DNA of 64,000 bases, taken from positions 263,850-327,849 of the forward strand of contig NZ_JAVFCB010000005.1 of assembly GCF_030865425.1 (NCBI RefSeq). The letters are read 5' to 3'. Origin of the DNA: Microbacterium capsulatum. Its GTDB lineage: Bacteria > Actinomycetota > Actinomycetes > Actinomycetales > Microbacteriaceae. The notes beneath the pieces were generated by a model. That model was not told the DNA's origin, searched no databases, and worked only from the letters and a program-made list of their open reading frames with translations. Within the stretch, counting starts at the first letter, position 1. Every line of letters starts with the position of its first letter. Of the stretch, positions 26,736 to 36,643 are shown piece by piece. Both the position numbers and the translations under genes were made by a program.

Positions 26736-27554
26736 TCAGATCGAGCGCTGGTAGCTGCGGATCGCGCGCAGCGCCCAGGCGAACGACAGCGCCGCGAGCA
26801 GGGCGAGGCCGCCGGCCTGCCACCACCCCTCGGCCGGGTACGCGCCGCCGAGACCGCCGCGCCCGAGCTCGACCGCCCAGGTCATCGGGTTCCACCGCGA
26901 CACGTTCCGCACCCACTCCGGCATCGCCGCGGCGGGCATCATCGTCGTGGACAGGAAGGTCGCCGGCAGCACGATCAGCTGGGACAGGCTGATCAGCGCG
27001 ATCTGACTGCGCGCGGTGAGTGCGACCGCGGTCGACGCGCAGCAGAAGATCGTCGCCAGCAGCGTCGCGACGCCGAGCGCGACGAGCATGCCGCCCGCGC
27101 CGCCCGGGTACCCGGCCCCGCCGAGCCAGCCGATCCCGACCACGACGAGCGACTGCAGCACGTTGATCACGAGCTGCTGCAGGAGCTGACCGGCGATGAT
27201 CGCCGAGCGCTGCACGGGCGAGGTGAGGTACTGGTCCATCACGCCGGAGTCGATGTCGTCGATGTAGCCGGTGCCGGCCCAGGCGCCCGAGTACAGCACC
27301 GTCATCATCAGGATCCCGGGAACCAGGTAGTCGATGTACCCGTGTCCGCCGAACTGCGGGAGCGCACCGAGGGTGCGGAACACCTGCCCGAACAGCAGGA
27401 TCCAGATGACCGGCTGGATGAGGCTCATGACGGGCCCCCACGCCTGACGGATCGAGACGATCGACCACCGGCGCAGGACCTGGCCGGTCTGAGTGAACCA
27501 GCCCGGGCGCGCCGGTGCCGGGGACAGGGCGGGGGAGAGAGCGATCGCGCTCAT
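26736..27554 (-). CDS. ABC-2 type exporter permease (DrrB-like)
   Basis: A 272-residue membrane protein with six hydrophobic segments and the ABC-2 pattern: long N-terminal cytoplasmic stretch, then QPVIWILLFGQVFR, DYLVPGILMMTVL, QRSAIIAGQLLQQL and PATFLSTTMMPAAAMPEWVRNVSRWNP before the last helix. It pairs with the ATPase whose stop overlaps its start (ATGA). DrrAB-type pairs export drugs, lipids or antibiotics; the substrate is unknown. Confidence 0.9.
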   Translation of the reverse strand: MSAIALSPALSPAPARPGWFTQTGQVLRRWSIVSIRQAWGPVMSLIQPVIWILLFGQVFRTLGALPQFGGHGYIDYLVPGILMMTVLYSGAWAGTGYIDDIDSGVMDQYLTSPVQRSAIIAGQLLQQLVINVLQSLVVVGIGWLGGAGYPGGAGGMLVALGVATLLATIFCCASTAVALTARSQIALISLSQLIVLPATFLSTTMMPAAAMPEWVRNVSRWNPMTWAVELGRGGLGGAYPAEGWWQAGGLALLAALSFAWALRAIRSYQRSI

Positions 27555-28567
27555 GCCGCGACTCGTTCCAGGAGGGCGTCCGCCGGGGCGTCGCCGAAGG
27601 TGTGGCCGACGAAGTGCAGGTACACGTCGTCGAGGGTGGGATGGGACGCCGCGACCTGGCCGTAGCGGATCCCGGCGCCGTCGAGGGCGGCGATCACGGC
27701 GCCGACCGCGGAGGCGGCGTCGTCGGTGCGGGCGATGAGGAGTCCGTCGACCCCGGCGGCCTCGACGAGCACGTCGCGCAGGCCGGGGACGGTGGCGACC
27801 GCCCGGCGTACGGCGACCGGATCCGGCTCCACGAGCGTGACCCTCACGGCGTCGCCGTGCAGCGCGGCCTTGAGCTCGTCCGGGGTGCCCTGCGCGACGG
27901 CCCGGCCGCGGTTCACGAGGAGGAGCTCGTCGGCGAGCCGATCCGCCTCCTCCATGTAGTGCGTGGTCAGTACGACGGTCAGCGCCTCCTCGCCGGACAG
28001 GCGCCGGATCTCGGACCACATCGCCGCACGGGCCTCGGGGTCGAGGCCCGTGGTGGGCTCGTCGAGGAACAGCACCTGCGGGCGGTGCACGAGCGCGGCG
28101 GCGACGTCGAGGCGACGGCGCATGCCGCCGGAGAACGTGCGCACGGGGCGCCGGGTCGCGTCGGCGAGGCCGAACTCGATCAGCAGCCGGGCGGCGCGCT
28201 CCCGGGCCTCGCCGCTGCCGAGGCCGCGCATGCGCCCGGCGATCCCGAGGTTCTCGGTCGCGGTGAGGTTCGGATCCGTCCCGGTTCCCTGCGAGACGTA
28301 GCCGATCGCGGCGCGGACGGCGCCGGAGGCATCCGCGACGTCGTGGCCGGCGACGCGGGCGCGGCCGGCCGTCGGCCGCGACAGGGTGGTGAGGATCTTG
28401 GTCGTGGTGGACTTGCCGGCGCCGTTCGGGCCGAGCAGGCCGAAGACGCGTCCGGCCGGGACGGCGAAGCTCAGACCGTCCAGGGCCCGGACGGCGGGCC
28501 GTCGGCCGCGGCCGCGGTACTCCTTGACGAGGTCGTCGGCGACGATGGCGTTCTGTTCTGCGGGCAT
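27551..28567 (-). CDS. ABC transporter ATP-binding protein (DrrA family)
   Basis: A 338-residue protein started at ATG 28567, where GAAGGG is nine bases upstream; an ATG at 28576 would touch that site. Walker A GPNGAGKST, Q-loop GYVSQGTGTD, signature FSGGMRRRLDV, Walker B VLFLDEPTTGLD and H-loop TTHYMEEAD are complete. The C-terminal 100 residues are the DrrA-specific extension ending near YLHFVGHTFGD. It energises the coupled ABC-2 permease. Confidence 0.93.
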   Translation of the reverse strand: MPAEQNAIVADDLVKEYRGRGRRPAVRALDGLSFAVPAGRVFGLLGPNGAGKSTTTKILTTLSRPTAGRARVAGHDVADASGAVRAAIGYVSQGTGTDPNLTATENLGIAGRMRGLGSGEARERAARLLIEFGLADATRRPVRTFSGGMRRRLDVAAALVHRPQVLFLDEPTTGLDPEARAAMWSEIRRLSGEEALTVVLTTHYMEEADRLADELLLVNRGRAVAQGTPDELKAALHGDAVRVTLVEPDPVAVRRAVATVPGLRDVLVEAAGVDGLLIARTDDAASAVGAVIAALDGAGIRYGQVAASHPTLDDVYLHFVGHTFGDAPADALLERVAA

Positions 28568-28655
28568 GACGAGCATCCCTTCGGTTCTCAAGGGCTTTCT
28601 GCGGTGTGCGGAGGATCCGCTCCGTCGAGGTGTCGGGACCGGATCCGGAAACCGG

Positions 28656-29540
28656 CTAGCGGCGATCGCCGCGGCGCGGTGCGAAGAGCATGCGGGCGAG
28701 GAGCAGCATCATGGCGGCCAGCCCGCCGACGAACGCCACCGGCGCCCACCACCAGCCCGCCGTGAAGACGAGCACGACCATGACGGCCAGGGTCGTGAAC
28801 CAGAGCACGGCGACGTAGATCCCGAAGCGGGCCGCGGTCTCCGGCTCCTCCTCGAACCGGTTCGGCGGCATGTGCGCGGCGGCTCCGCGCACCCACGCCT
28901 TGTGCCGGTTCGTCTGGGTGGCGCCCAGGTAGGAGAACAGTCCGATCGAGGCGACCAGGAGGACCGCGGCGAGGACCACGAGCCACAGCTGGTCGAGCGC
29001 GAGGGCGAACGCGCCGCCCAGGGCGAGGGCGAGGAGGGTCCCGCCGGTCGCGAGGCCGAAGCCCGTCGCCCGCAGTACGGGCAGCGGGTGATTCGCCGTG
29101 GTCTCCTGGGTGAGCGCGTCGCCGGTCACCACGCCGAGGGCGACGGCGACGAGCGCGCCGAGGCCGAGCACGCCGCCGGTCGGGGCGGGGTGGGCGAGGA
29201 CCGCGAGCAGCACGAGCCCGAGGAGCGCGGCCGCGGCGACCAGGCTCAGCACGACGGTCCGCACCACGAAGCCGGGGTTCGGCCGCACGTGGTGGCGCGC
29301 GGCGAGGGCGCTCATGCCCGCGGGCTCGGTCGGGCCGTTCTCGTCGAGGAGGTCGCGCACATCGCCGAGGTCGGCGACCGCCTGCCGCGCCGCCTCCTGC
29401 GGGGCGACGCCTGCGGCGACGAGCTCGTCGACCTGCGCGGTGAGGTTCGCGCGGATCTCCTCCTTCAGGTCCTGCGCGGCCGGGGTCATCTCGATCCCGG
29501 CGAAGGCCTCGTCCAGGAGGCGGTGGATGTCCGTGTTCAT
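28656..29540 (-). CDS. Permease-prefix-domain membrane protein
   Basis: A 294-residue protein. The first 75 residues (DIHRLLDEAFAGIEMTPAAQDLKEEI, then DLGDVRDLLDENG) match permease prefix domain 1/HAAS, a helical module often coupled to PadR regulators and ABC exporters. The rest has about seven hydrophobic helices. It is 4 bp from padR and 88 bp before the ATPase, so it is part of a padR-HAAS-ABC operon. It may modulate exporter activity, which is inference. Confidence 0.75.
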   Translation of the reverse strand: MNTDIHRLLDEAFAGIEMTPAAQDLKEEIRANLTAQVDELVAAGVAPQEAARQAVADLGDVRDLLDENGPTEPAGMSALAARHHVRPNPGFVVRTVVLSLVAAAALLGLVLLAVLAHPAPTGGVLGLGALVAVALGVVTGDALTQETTANHPLPVLRATGFGLATGGTLLALALGGAFALALDQLWLVVLAAVLLVASIGLFSYLGATQTNRHKAWVRGAAAHMPPNRFEEEPETAARFGIYVAVLWFTTLAVMVVLVFTAGWWWAPVAFVGGLAAMMLLLARMLFAPRRGDRR

Positions 29541-29544
29541 GAGT

Positions 29545-29886
29545 TCAGTCCTTCGCGTCCAGAAGCGTGTCGATCACGCGGCGGGTGGCGACCCAGGCCG
29601 CGACGTTGCGCCGGTACACCGCGCGACCCGCGTCGGTGATCCGGTAGTACTTGCGACGGCCGCCCTGCGTCTCGTCGCCCCAGTACGACTCGACCAGTCC
29701 GTCCTTCTCCAGACGGCGGTAGGTCGCGTAGAGGGTGGCCTCCTTGATCTCGTGGTCGCCCCCGGTGGCGTCCCGGATCGTCTTGTAGATCTCGAAGCCG
29801 TAGCGATCCCCGCCGCGGAGCGTGCCGAGCACGATCGTGTCGGTGTGCCCGCGCAGCAGGTCCGCGGAGAAGGCGTCATCGTTCAT
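29545..29886 (-). CDS. PadR-family transcriptional repressor
   Basis: A 113-residue PadR protein of the short type. The winged helix reads LRGHTDTIVLGTLRGGDRYGFEIYK, then IKEATLYATYRRLEKDGLVESYW and GGRRKYYRITDAG, with a C-terminal dimerisation helix. It heads the exporter operon and probably represses it, responding to an exporter substrate, as with LmrR-type PadR proteins. The ATG follows TACAGT by seven bases and has no Shine-Dalgarno sequence, so the mRNA is probably leaderless. Confidence 0.92.
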   Translation of the reverse strand: MNDDAFSADLLRGHTDTIVLGTLRGGDRYGFEIYKTIRDATGGDHEIKEATLYATYRRLEKDGLVESYWGDETQGGRRKYYRITDAGRAVYRRNVAAWVATRRVIDTLLDAKD

Positions 29887-29887
29887 G

Positions 29888-29914
29888 TCAAGTACTGTAT
29901 CAGATCAAGTACTG
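29888..29914 (-). promoter_or_regulatory. PadR operator/promoter: direct repeats TCAAGTACTG
   Basis: TCAAGTACTG occurs at 29888-29897 and 29905-29914, 17 bp apart, each containing the palindrome AGTACT. The minus-strand -10 TACAGT (29899-29894) overlaps the first repeat and ends seven bases before the padR ATG, so bound repressor would block RNA polymerase. Confidence 0.65.
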
Positions 29915-29983
29915 ATTGTGGCAAAGAACTTTTCCTGATGCGGTTCGCGCCGACGGGATCGGGAGCGCCGCGGATCCGGGCGC

Positions 29984-29996
29984 TAACGTGAGAGCG
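29984..29996 (+). promoter_or_regulatory. -10 element TAACGT, leaderless start of ispDF
   Basis: TAACGT (29984-29989) lies six bases before the GTG start. Confidence 0.55.
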
Positions 29997-31318
29997 TGAC
30001 CGACCTCCTTCCGCCGCTCGCGCGTACGGCCGTGATCGTCGTGGCCGCCGGGTCCGGCACCCGGCTCGCCGCCGGCGCCCCCAAGGCGTTCGTGCCGCTG
30101 GACGGCCGGACGATCCTGCAGCACGCCCTCGACGGCGTCTTCGCGGCGGATCCCGCCCAGGTGGTCCTCGTCGTGCCCGCCGGACGCGAGGACGAGGCGC
30201 GCACGATCGCCCGGTCCTCCGGTATCGCCCAACCCTCCCGTGTCGCCCGGTCCTCCCGTGTCGCCCCGTGGTCTGCGCCGACCCCACTTCCGCTCGCTGG
30301 TCGCGAATCGTCGCCATCGGGGGCGAATGAGGGCGTGTCGCGACCAGCGAACGGAGGGGGAGAGCGGGTTCCCGTCGCGGTCGTGGTCGGCGGGGACACT
30401 CGACAGGGGTCGGTGGCGGCGGGCCTCGCCGCGCTCGCCGACGACATCGACATCGTGCTCGTGCACGACGCGGCCCGGGCGCTGACCCCGTCCGCCCAGA
30501 TCACGGCCGTCGCCCGGGCAGTGGTCCCGGGCGCCGGGGTCATCCCCGCGCTGCCCGTCGTGGACACGCTCAAGCGCGTGCACGGCGCCGACGTCGTCGC
30601 GCCGGTCGACCGCTCCGAGCTCGCGGCCGCGCAGACGCCGCAGGGCTTCCCTCGCCGTGAGCTCGAGACCGCGTACGCTCAGGCCGCACAGCAGGGCATC
30701 GAGTACACCGACGACGCCGCGCTCTTCGCCGCGGCCGGGGGAGCGGTGCGGCACGTCCTCGGATCCGACGAGGCCTTCAAGATCACCACCCCGCACGACC
30801 TGGAGCGCGCCCGCATGATCCTGGACAGCACCGCGGGGTCCGTCGTCCCGCGCATCGGCATCGGCACCGACGTGCACGCCTTCGCCGAGGGCGGCACGCT
30901 CCGACTGGCCGGCCTGGACTGGCCCGGCGAGCCCGCGCTCGAGGGCCACTCCGACGGAGACGCCGTCGCGCACGCGATCGTCGACGCCCTGCTCGGCGCC
31001 GCCGGGCTCGGCGACATCGGCCAGCACTTCGGCACGGCGCACCCGGAGTACGCGGGCGCGCACGGCGACGTCTTCCTCGCCCGGACCGCCGAGATCCTCG
31101 CCGAGGCCGGGTTCGCGATCGGAAACGTGTCCGTGCAGTTCCAGGGCAACCGGCCGCGGTTCAGTGCGCGCCGCGGCGAGGCCGAGCAGGCGCTGTCGGC
31201 GGCCCTCGGCGGCGCCCCCGTCGCGGTGTCGGCGACGACCACGGACGGACTGGGCTTCCCCGGTCGCGGCGAGGGCATCGCGGTCACCGCCGTCGCCCTC
31301 GTGCACGCCGTCCGCTGA
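29996..31318 (+). CDS. ispDF: Bifunctional IspD/IspF of the MEP isoprenoid pathway
   Basis: A 440-residue fusion. Residues 1-275 are IspD (MEP cytidylyltransferase: [54 protein letters not shown]). Residues from about 286 are IspF (MECDP synthase: [37 protein letters not shown]). It carries out steps three and five of the pathway to IPP/DMAPP. Odd feature: residues about 72-123 are an in-frame insertion between [12 protein letters not shown] and the VVVGGDTRQ strand, made of three 18-bp tandem units and a 19-bp inverted repeat. The insertion falls in a surface loop region, so activity is probably kept. Confidence 0.93.
   Translation: MTDLLPPLARTAVIVVAAGSGTRLAAGAPKAFVPLDGRTILQHALDGVFAADPAQVVLVVPAGREDEARTIARSSGIAQPSRVARSSRVAPWSAPTPLPLAGRESSPSGANEGVSRPANGGGERVPVAVVVGGDTRQGSVAAGLAALADDIDIVLVHDAARALTPSAQITAVARAVVPGAGVIPALPVVDTLKRVHGADVVAPVDRSELAAAQTPQGFPRRELETAYAQAAQQGIEYTDDAALFAAAGGAVRHVLGSDEAFKITTPHDLERARMILDSTAGSVVPRIGIGTDVHAFAEGGTLRLAGLDWPGEPALEGHSDGDAVAHAIVDALLGAAGLGDIGQHFGTAHPEYAGAHGDVFLARTAEILAEAGFAIGNVSVQFQGNRPRFSARRGEAEQALSAALGGAPVAVSATTTDGLGFPGRGEGIAVTAVALVHAVR
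30209..30262 (+). repeat. Three 18-bp tandem units inside ispD
   Basis: GCCCGGTCCTCCGGTATC, GCCCAACCCTCCCGTGTC and GCCCGGTCCTCCCGTGTC encode [18 protein letters not shown] in frame. A partial fourth unit (GCCC) follows. Confidence 0.9.
30288..30356. repeat. Palindromic element inside ispD
   Basis: TTCCGCTCGCTGGTCGCGA (30288-30306) pairs with TCGCGACCAGCGAACGGAG (30338-30356), 17 of 19 positions complementary, around a 31-bp centre. It resembles intergenic hairpin repeats but lies in an open, in-frame coding stretch. Confidence 0.85.
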
Positions 31319-31404
31319 GACGGATCCGCAGCCCGCCTCTCGGATCCGTGCCTACGCTGGAGCCGCGGCCATCCGCCGCATCCGCCGTCGTCGAGAGGTC
31401 TCCC

Positions 31405-32382
31405 ATGCGCGCACTCGTCCACTCCGTCTTCGGTGATCCCGCCGAGGTCCTCTCCGTCCAGGACGTCCCGCTGCCCGAGCCGGGGCCGGGGCAGGTGCGG
31501 CTGCGGGTGCTCCTGGCCACGGTGCACAACCACGACCTGCTCACGGTGCGCGGCCTGTACGGCTTCAAGCCGGAGCTGCCGGCCCGCGCCGGCACCGAGG
31601 CGGTCGGCATCGTGGACGCGGTCGGCGAGGGCGTGGATCCGGCGCTCGCGGGCCGCCGGGTCACGGTCGGCGGGGCGTTCGGCAGCTGGGCCGAGTACGT
31701 GCTCGCCTCGGCCGCGGCGCTCATCCCCGTGCCCGACGACGTGCCCGACGAGCAGGCGGCCCAGCTCGCCTCGATGCCGTTCAGCGCGATCGGCGTGCTG
31801 GACTCGCTCGGGCTGCAGCCGGGCGACTGGATGATCCAGAACGCGGCCAACGGCGCGGTCGGGCGTATGGTCGCCCAGCTCGCGGCGGCCCGTGGGGTGC
31901 GCTCGGTCAACCTGGTGCGCCGGGGTGCGGGGATCGCCGAGCTCGCCGCGCAGGGCGTGGGCGACGTCGTCGCGACCGACGCCGCGGACTGGCAGGACCG
32001 CGTACGGGCGCTCACCGCCGGCGCGCCGATCCGCGCCGGCATCGACGCGGTCGGGGGCGACGGGAGCGGGCAGATCGCGGCCATGCTCGGCGAGGGCGGG
32101 CTGCTCGTCGTCTTCGGCGCGATGTCCTCCGGGACGATGCGGATCGCCTCGGGCGACGTGATCTTCAAGCAGCTCACCGTGCGGGGCTTCTGGGGGTCGA
32201 AGGTGGCCGCCGCGATGCCCGCCGAACGCCGTCGTGAGCTGTTCGGAGAGCTGCTCACCCGGCTCCGCGACGGCGCGCTCACCCTCCCGGTATCGGAGAT
32301 CCTCCCGCTCGAGGACGTCGGCGCGGCGTCGGAGGGGACCTTGAAGGCCGGGCGCGAGGGCAAGATCCTCCTGCGCCCCTGA
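31405..32382 (+). CDS. Zinc-independent MDR-family quinone oxidoreductase/enoyl reductase
   Basis: A 325-residue protein from the ATG at 31405, with GAGAGG upstream. The N-terminal GroES-like half has RALVHSVFGDP and GTEAVGIVDAVGEG. The Rossmann half has QNAANGAVGRMVAQLAAARGV (an A-x-x-G-x-x-G NADPH motif) and GIDAVGG. No zinc-ligand Cys/His set is present, and the NAANSAVG-like motif resembles mitochondrial 2-enoyl thioester reductases (ETR/MECR). It probably reduces quinones or enoyl compounds with NADPH. It is inserted between ispDF and cysS, which are adjacent in mycobacteria. Confidence 0.82.
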   Translation: MRALVHSVFGDPAEVLSVQDVPLPEPGPGQVRLRVLLATVHNHDLLTVRGLYGFKPELPARAGTEAVGIVDAVGEGVDPALAGRRVTVGGAFGSWAEYVLASAAALIPVPDDVPDEQAAQLASMPFSAIGVLDSLGLQPGDWMIQNAANGAVGRMVAQLAAARGVRSVNLVRRGAGIAELAAQGVGDVVATDAADWQDRVRALTAGAPIRAGIDAVGGDGSGQIAAMLGEGGLLVVFGAMSSGTMRIASGDVIFKQLTVRGFWGSKVAAAMPAERRRELFGELLTRLRDGALTLPVSEILPLEDVGAASEGTLKAGREGKILLRP

Positions 32383-32399
32383 CCTGCCTCCGGTCTCGA

Positions 32400-32448
32400 G
32401 GAGCGATGTCCGCCCTGCCGGACCCGGATCCGGAGCGGACATCGCTCC
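32400..32448 (+). terminator. Hairpin between the MDR gene and cysS
   Basis: GGAGCGATGTCCGC (32400-32413) and GCGGACATCGCTCC (32435-32448) form a perfect 14-bp stem with a 21-base loop. Confidence 0.65.
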
Positions 32449-32473
32449 CCGAAAACGTGCGGATCCGCACCGG

Positions 32474-32485
32474 TAGTCTTGAGCG

Positions 32486-32486
<1 letters not shown>
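32474..32486 (+). promoter_or_regulatory. -10 element TAGTCT, leaderless start of cysS
   Basis: TAGTCT (32474-32479) is followed by six bases and the GTG start at 32486. The preceding hairpin separates cysS from the upstream gene, so this is its own promoter. Confidence 0.6.
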
Positions 32487-33911
<1,425 letters not shown>

Positions 33912-33919
<8 letters not shown>

Positions 33920-34919
33920 GCCGAGCAGGCCCGGAGCGGGCAACAGCAAGAAGAAGGGCGCCACCAAGGGCACCGGCGGCAACGGCCGCAAGGCGCTCGA
34001 GGGGCGCGGGAACACCCCGAAGGCCGAGGACCGCGCCTGGCACGTCGCCGGCAAGCGGAAGGCGGCGCAGGAGCGCTACGCCGCCGCGGGCGGCAAGGGC
34101 CGCATCGGGCAGAAGCCGCAGGGCGGCTCGAACCCGAACCGCCGCGTGACCAGCTCGGCGGCCTCGAACGACACCGAGACCGTCACCGGGCGCAACTCCG
34201 TGCTCGAGGCGCTGCGCACGAAGATCCCCGCGACGACCATGTACATCGCCCAGCGCGTGGAGATGGACGACCGCGTCAAGGAGATGCTCGCGATCGCCCG
34301 GCACCGCGAGATCCCGGTGCTCGAGGTCACCCGTCAGGAGCTGGACCGGATGGCCGGCTTCGACGGCGTGCACCAGGGCGTCGCCCTGAAGGTGCCGCCC
34401 TACGAGTACGCGCACCCGCAGGATCTGCTCGAGCAGGTCATCGACCGCGGCGAGACGCCGCTGTTCATCGCGCTCGACGGCATCACGGATCCGCGCAACC
34501 TCGGCGCGATCATCCGCTCCACCGCCGCCTTCGGCGGGCACGGCGTGATCCTGCCGCAGCGCCGCTCGGCGAGCGTGAACTCCGCCGCCTGGAAGACGAG
34601 CGCGGGAGCCGCCGCGCGGGTGCCGGTCGCGCTCGCCGCGAACCTCACGACCATGCTCAAGGAGTTCAAGAAGCAGGGCGTGTTCGTGCTCGGCCTCGAC
34701 GGCGGCGGCGACGTCTCCCTCCCGGCCCTCGAGCTCGCGGACCGTCCGGTCGTGATCGTCGTCGGATCCGAGGGCAAGGGCCTGTCGCGCCTGGTCACCG
34801 AGACCTGCGATCAGATCGTCTCGATCCCGATCTCCGCGGCCACCGAGTCGCTGAACGCCGGCATCGCGGCCTCGGTCGCGCTGTACCAGGTCAACACCCT
34901 GCGCGCCGCGCGCGTGTGA
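33912..34919 (+). CDS. rlmB: 23S rRNA 2'-O-methyltransferase, TrmH/SpoU family
   Basis: A 335-residue SPOUT methyltransferase that probably modifies G2251 of 23S rRNA. The first 85 residues are a Lys/Gly-rich basic extension. A TrmH substrate-binding domain ([33 protein letters not shown]) follows, then the knot with motifs 1-3: [37 protein letters not shown] and [21 protein letters not shown]. It overlaps the cysS end, the same order as in mycobacteria. Confidence 0.92.
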
Positions 34920-34931
34920 CCCGCTCGAGAA

Positions 34932-34967
34932 CCGAGGTCGTCTGATCGCTCCGGTCAGCCGACCTCG
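34932..34967. terminator. Hairpin between convergent rlmB and DUF427 genes
   Basis: CCGAGGTCG-t-CTGA pairs with TCAG-c-CGACCTCG, interrupted by one mismatch. It overlaps the 3' end of the DUF427 gene and may terminate both strands. Confidence 0.5.
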
Positions 34968-35755
34968 ACCGTGACCCGGTCGTCGTAGAAGCACAGCATC
35001 CCGCCGATCGGGGCGCCGTCGTGCAGGGGCGTCTCGTACGACCAGGCCACGTCCGAGATGACGCGGTCGCCGAGCGCCGTGCTCCAGTACGACGCCGTGC
35101 CCTTGTACGCGCACACCGTGCGGGAGTCGCTCGGCACGAGCAGATCCATCCGCACGTCCGCACGGGGGATGTACCACCGGTCCTGCAGATGCGTCTCCCG
35201 GAGCAGGACCGGCCGGGTCGTCTCGGCGAGCACGACATCGCCCGTGCGGACGACGACGTGCTGGTCGGAGGCGAGACAGTCGATCCGCTGGAACGGGTCG
35301 TGCGGGTGCCCGACCACGACCTCGTCCTCCTCCCGCCACTCGTCGAACGCGCGCCAGTCGAGCAGGGCGTGCGCGGAGAGGGCGGGATCGTCCGGGACGA
35401 ACGCCGCACCCGCGAGCACCGCGCCGGAGGGCAGTCGCAGCGACCACGCCGTGCCGGTCGTGCTGTGCATCGCGAACGGATTCCGCGGGGTGAGCACACC
35501 GGGCAGCCGGTCGGCCGGGACGAACGGCTCGCCGTCGACGAGCTCGGCGTCCAGATCCGCGATCGGGACCGCATACTGCGCCACGACCCGGCCCGGCTCC
35601 CAGACGATCCGGGTGTCGCGGGAGTCGGCGACGGCCCGCCCCTCCGCGAACGCGCGCACCCGGCGATGCGCTCCCGCCCAGCGCAGCCGCCCGGTCAGGC
35701 GACGCTGCTGCCGCTCCATGTCGATCGCGCCGGCCTCGGTCCCGTCCATGCCCAT
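34955..35755 (-). CDS. Protein with two DUF427 domains
   Basis: A 266-residue cytoplasmic protein. Two copies of the DUF427 beta-fold are seen, one at about 30-120 (RVRAFAEGRAVADSRDTRIVWEPGRV, YAVPIADLDAEL) and one at about 165-260 (RTGDVVLAETTRPVLLRETHL, WYIPRADVRMDLL, TVCAYKGTASYWS). The second copy has the conserved C-x-Y-K-G-x-A-x-Y-W motif typical of the family; in the first it is degenerate (HSTTGTAWSLR). The molecular function is unknown. TAGGAC lies six bases before the ATG, a weak leaderless pattern. Confidence 0.8.
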   Translation of the reverse strand: MGMDGTEAGAIDMERQQRRLTGRLRWAGAHRRVRAFAEGRAVADSRDTRIVWEPGRVVAQYAVPIADLDAELVDGEPFVPADRLPGVLTPRNPFAMHSTTGTAWSLRLPSGAVLAGAAFVPDDPALSAHALLDWRAFDEWREEDEVVVGHPHDPFQRIDCLASDQHVVVRTGDVVLAETTRPVLLRETHLQDRWYIPRADVRMDLLVPSDSRTVCAYKGTASYWSTALGDRVISDVAWSYETPLHDGAPIGGMLCFYDDRVTVEVG

Positions 35756-35884
35756 GCTGCTGTCCTACTCCGTCGCGGGTCGCGACGCCAGGGTCGATGA
35801 CGCCGGATGCGCGGATCCGGAATAGCCGCGAGTCCGGGATCCTTGCACCTGTCGTACCCGGTCCAGGAACGGAAGGAAACGCGC

Positions 35885-36526
35885 ATGGCCCGCATCGTCG
35901 TCATCGGAGGGACCGGATACGCCGGTCGCTACATCGTCCAGGAGGCTGTGAGCCGCGGCCACGAGGCCGTCTCGGTCTCGCGCTCGGTCCCCGACGCGCC
36001 CGTCGCCGGCGCCGGGTACGTGCAGGGATCCGCGCTGGACCTGGACGGCCTGAGCGACGTGCTCGACGGTGCCGACGTGGTGATCGAGTCCCTCTCGCCG
36101 CGCGGCGACATGACGGATCTGGCACTGGACGCGGTGCGCGCGCTCATCGAGAGGCTCGGCGACACGTCGACCCGGCTCGGGGTCGTCGGCGGCGCGATGG
36201 GCAGCCTGTCGCAGCCGGGCGGCCCTCGGCTGTGGGATCTCGGCGTGCCCGAGGAGTACCGTCACGAGGCGCAGTTCGGCATCGACTCGCTCGAGCTGCT
36301 CGAGCAGGCGGATGCCGGACTGGACTGGTTCCTGGTCCACCCGGCCGAGAACTTCGGGCCCTGGGCCGAGGGCGAGCGCACCGGCCGCTACCGCGACGGC
36401 GGGCCCGTCGTCGTCCGGGCCGCCGACGGCAGCTCCTCGATCTCCGGCGCCGACTTCGCGGTCGCGATCGTCGACGAGATCGAGAACCCGCAGCACCGCC
36501 GGGAGAACTTCGCCGTCGGCTACTGA
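35885..36526 (+). CDS. NAD(P)-binding Rossmann protein, atypical SDR (NmrA-like)
   Basis: A 213-residue protein with GGAAGGAAAC upstream of the ATG. GGTGYAGRYIVQEAVSRGH at residues 8-26 is the NAD(P)-binding glycine motif, followed by DLDGLSDVLDGADVVIES and RLGVVGGAMGSL. This short epimerase-like architecture, without a Tyr-x3-Lys catalytic pair, is common in redox-sensing or NADPH-dependent reductases. The substrate is unknown. It is a single-gene unit followed by a large palindromic repeat. Confidence 0.75.
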   Translation: MARIVVIGGTGYAGRYIVQEAVSRGHEAVSVSRSVPDAPVAGAGYVQGSALDLDGLSDVLDGADVVIESLSPRGDMTDLALDAVRALIERLGDTSTRLGVVGGAMGSLSQPGGPRLWDLGVPEEYRHEAQFGIDSLELLEQADAGLDWFLVHPAENFGPWAEGERTGRYRDGGPVVVRAADGSSSISGADFAVAIVDEIENPQHRRENFAVGY

Positions 36527-36540
36527 GCGGCGTTCTCATC

Positions 36541-36633
36541 GGTCGTCGAGCGAGCCGCAGGCGAGACGAAACGCGGTTTCCCGCCGGATCGCCGCGTTTC
36601 GTCTCGGCCGCTCCGCTTCCTCGCTCAACGACC
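36541..36633. repeat. Palindromic repeat family B, copy 1
   Basis: The ends are GGTCGTcGAGCGAG and CTCGCTCAACGACC, and the inner arms are GAGACGAAACGCGG and CCGCGTTTCGTCTC around a short centre. The whole element can fold as one long hairpin. Copy 2 is at 59070-59172. Confidence 0.85.
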
Positions 36634-36643
36634 CCGAGGGCGC

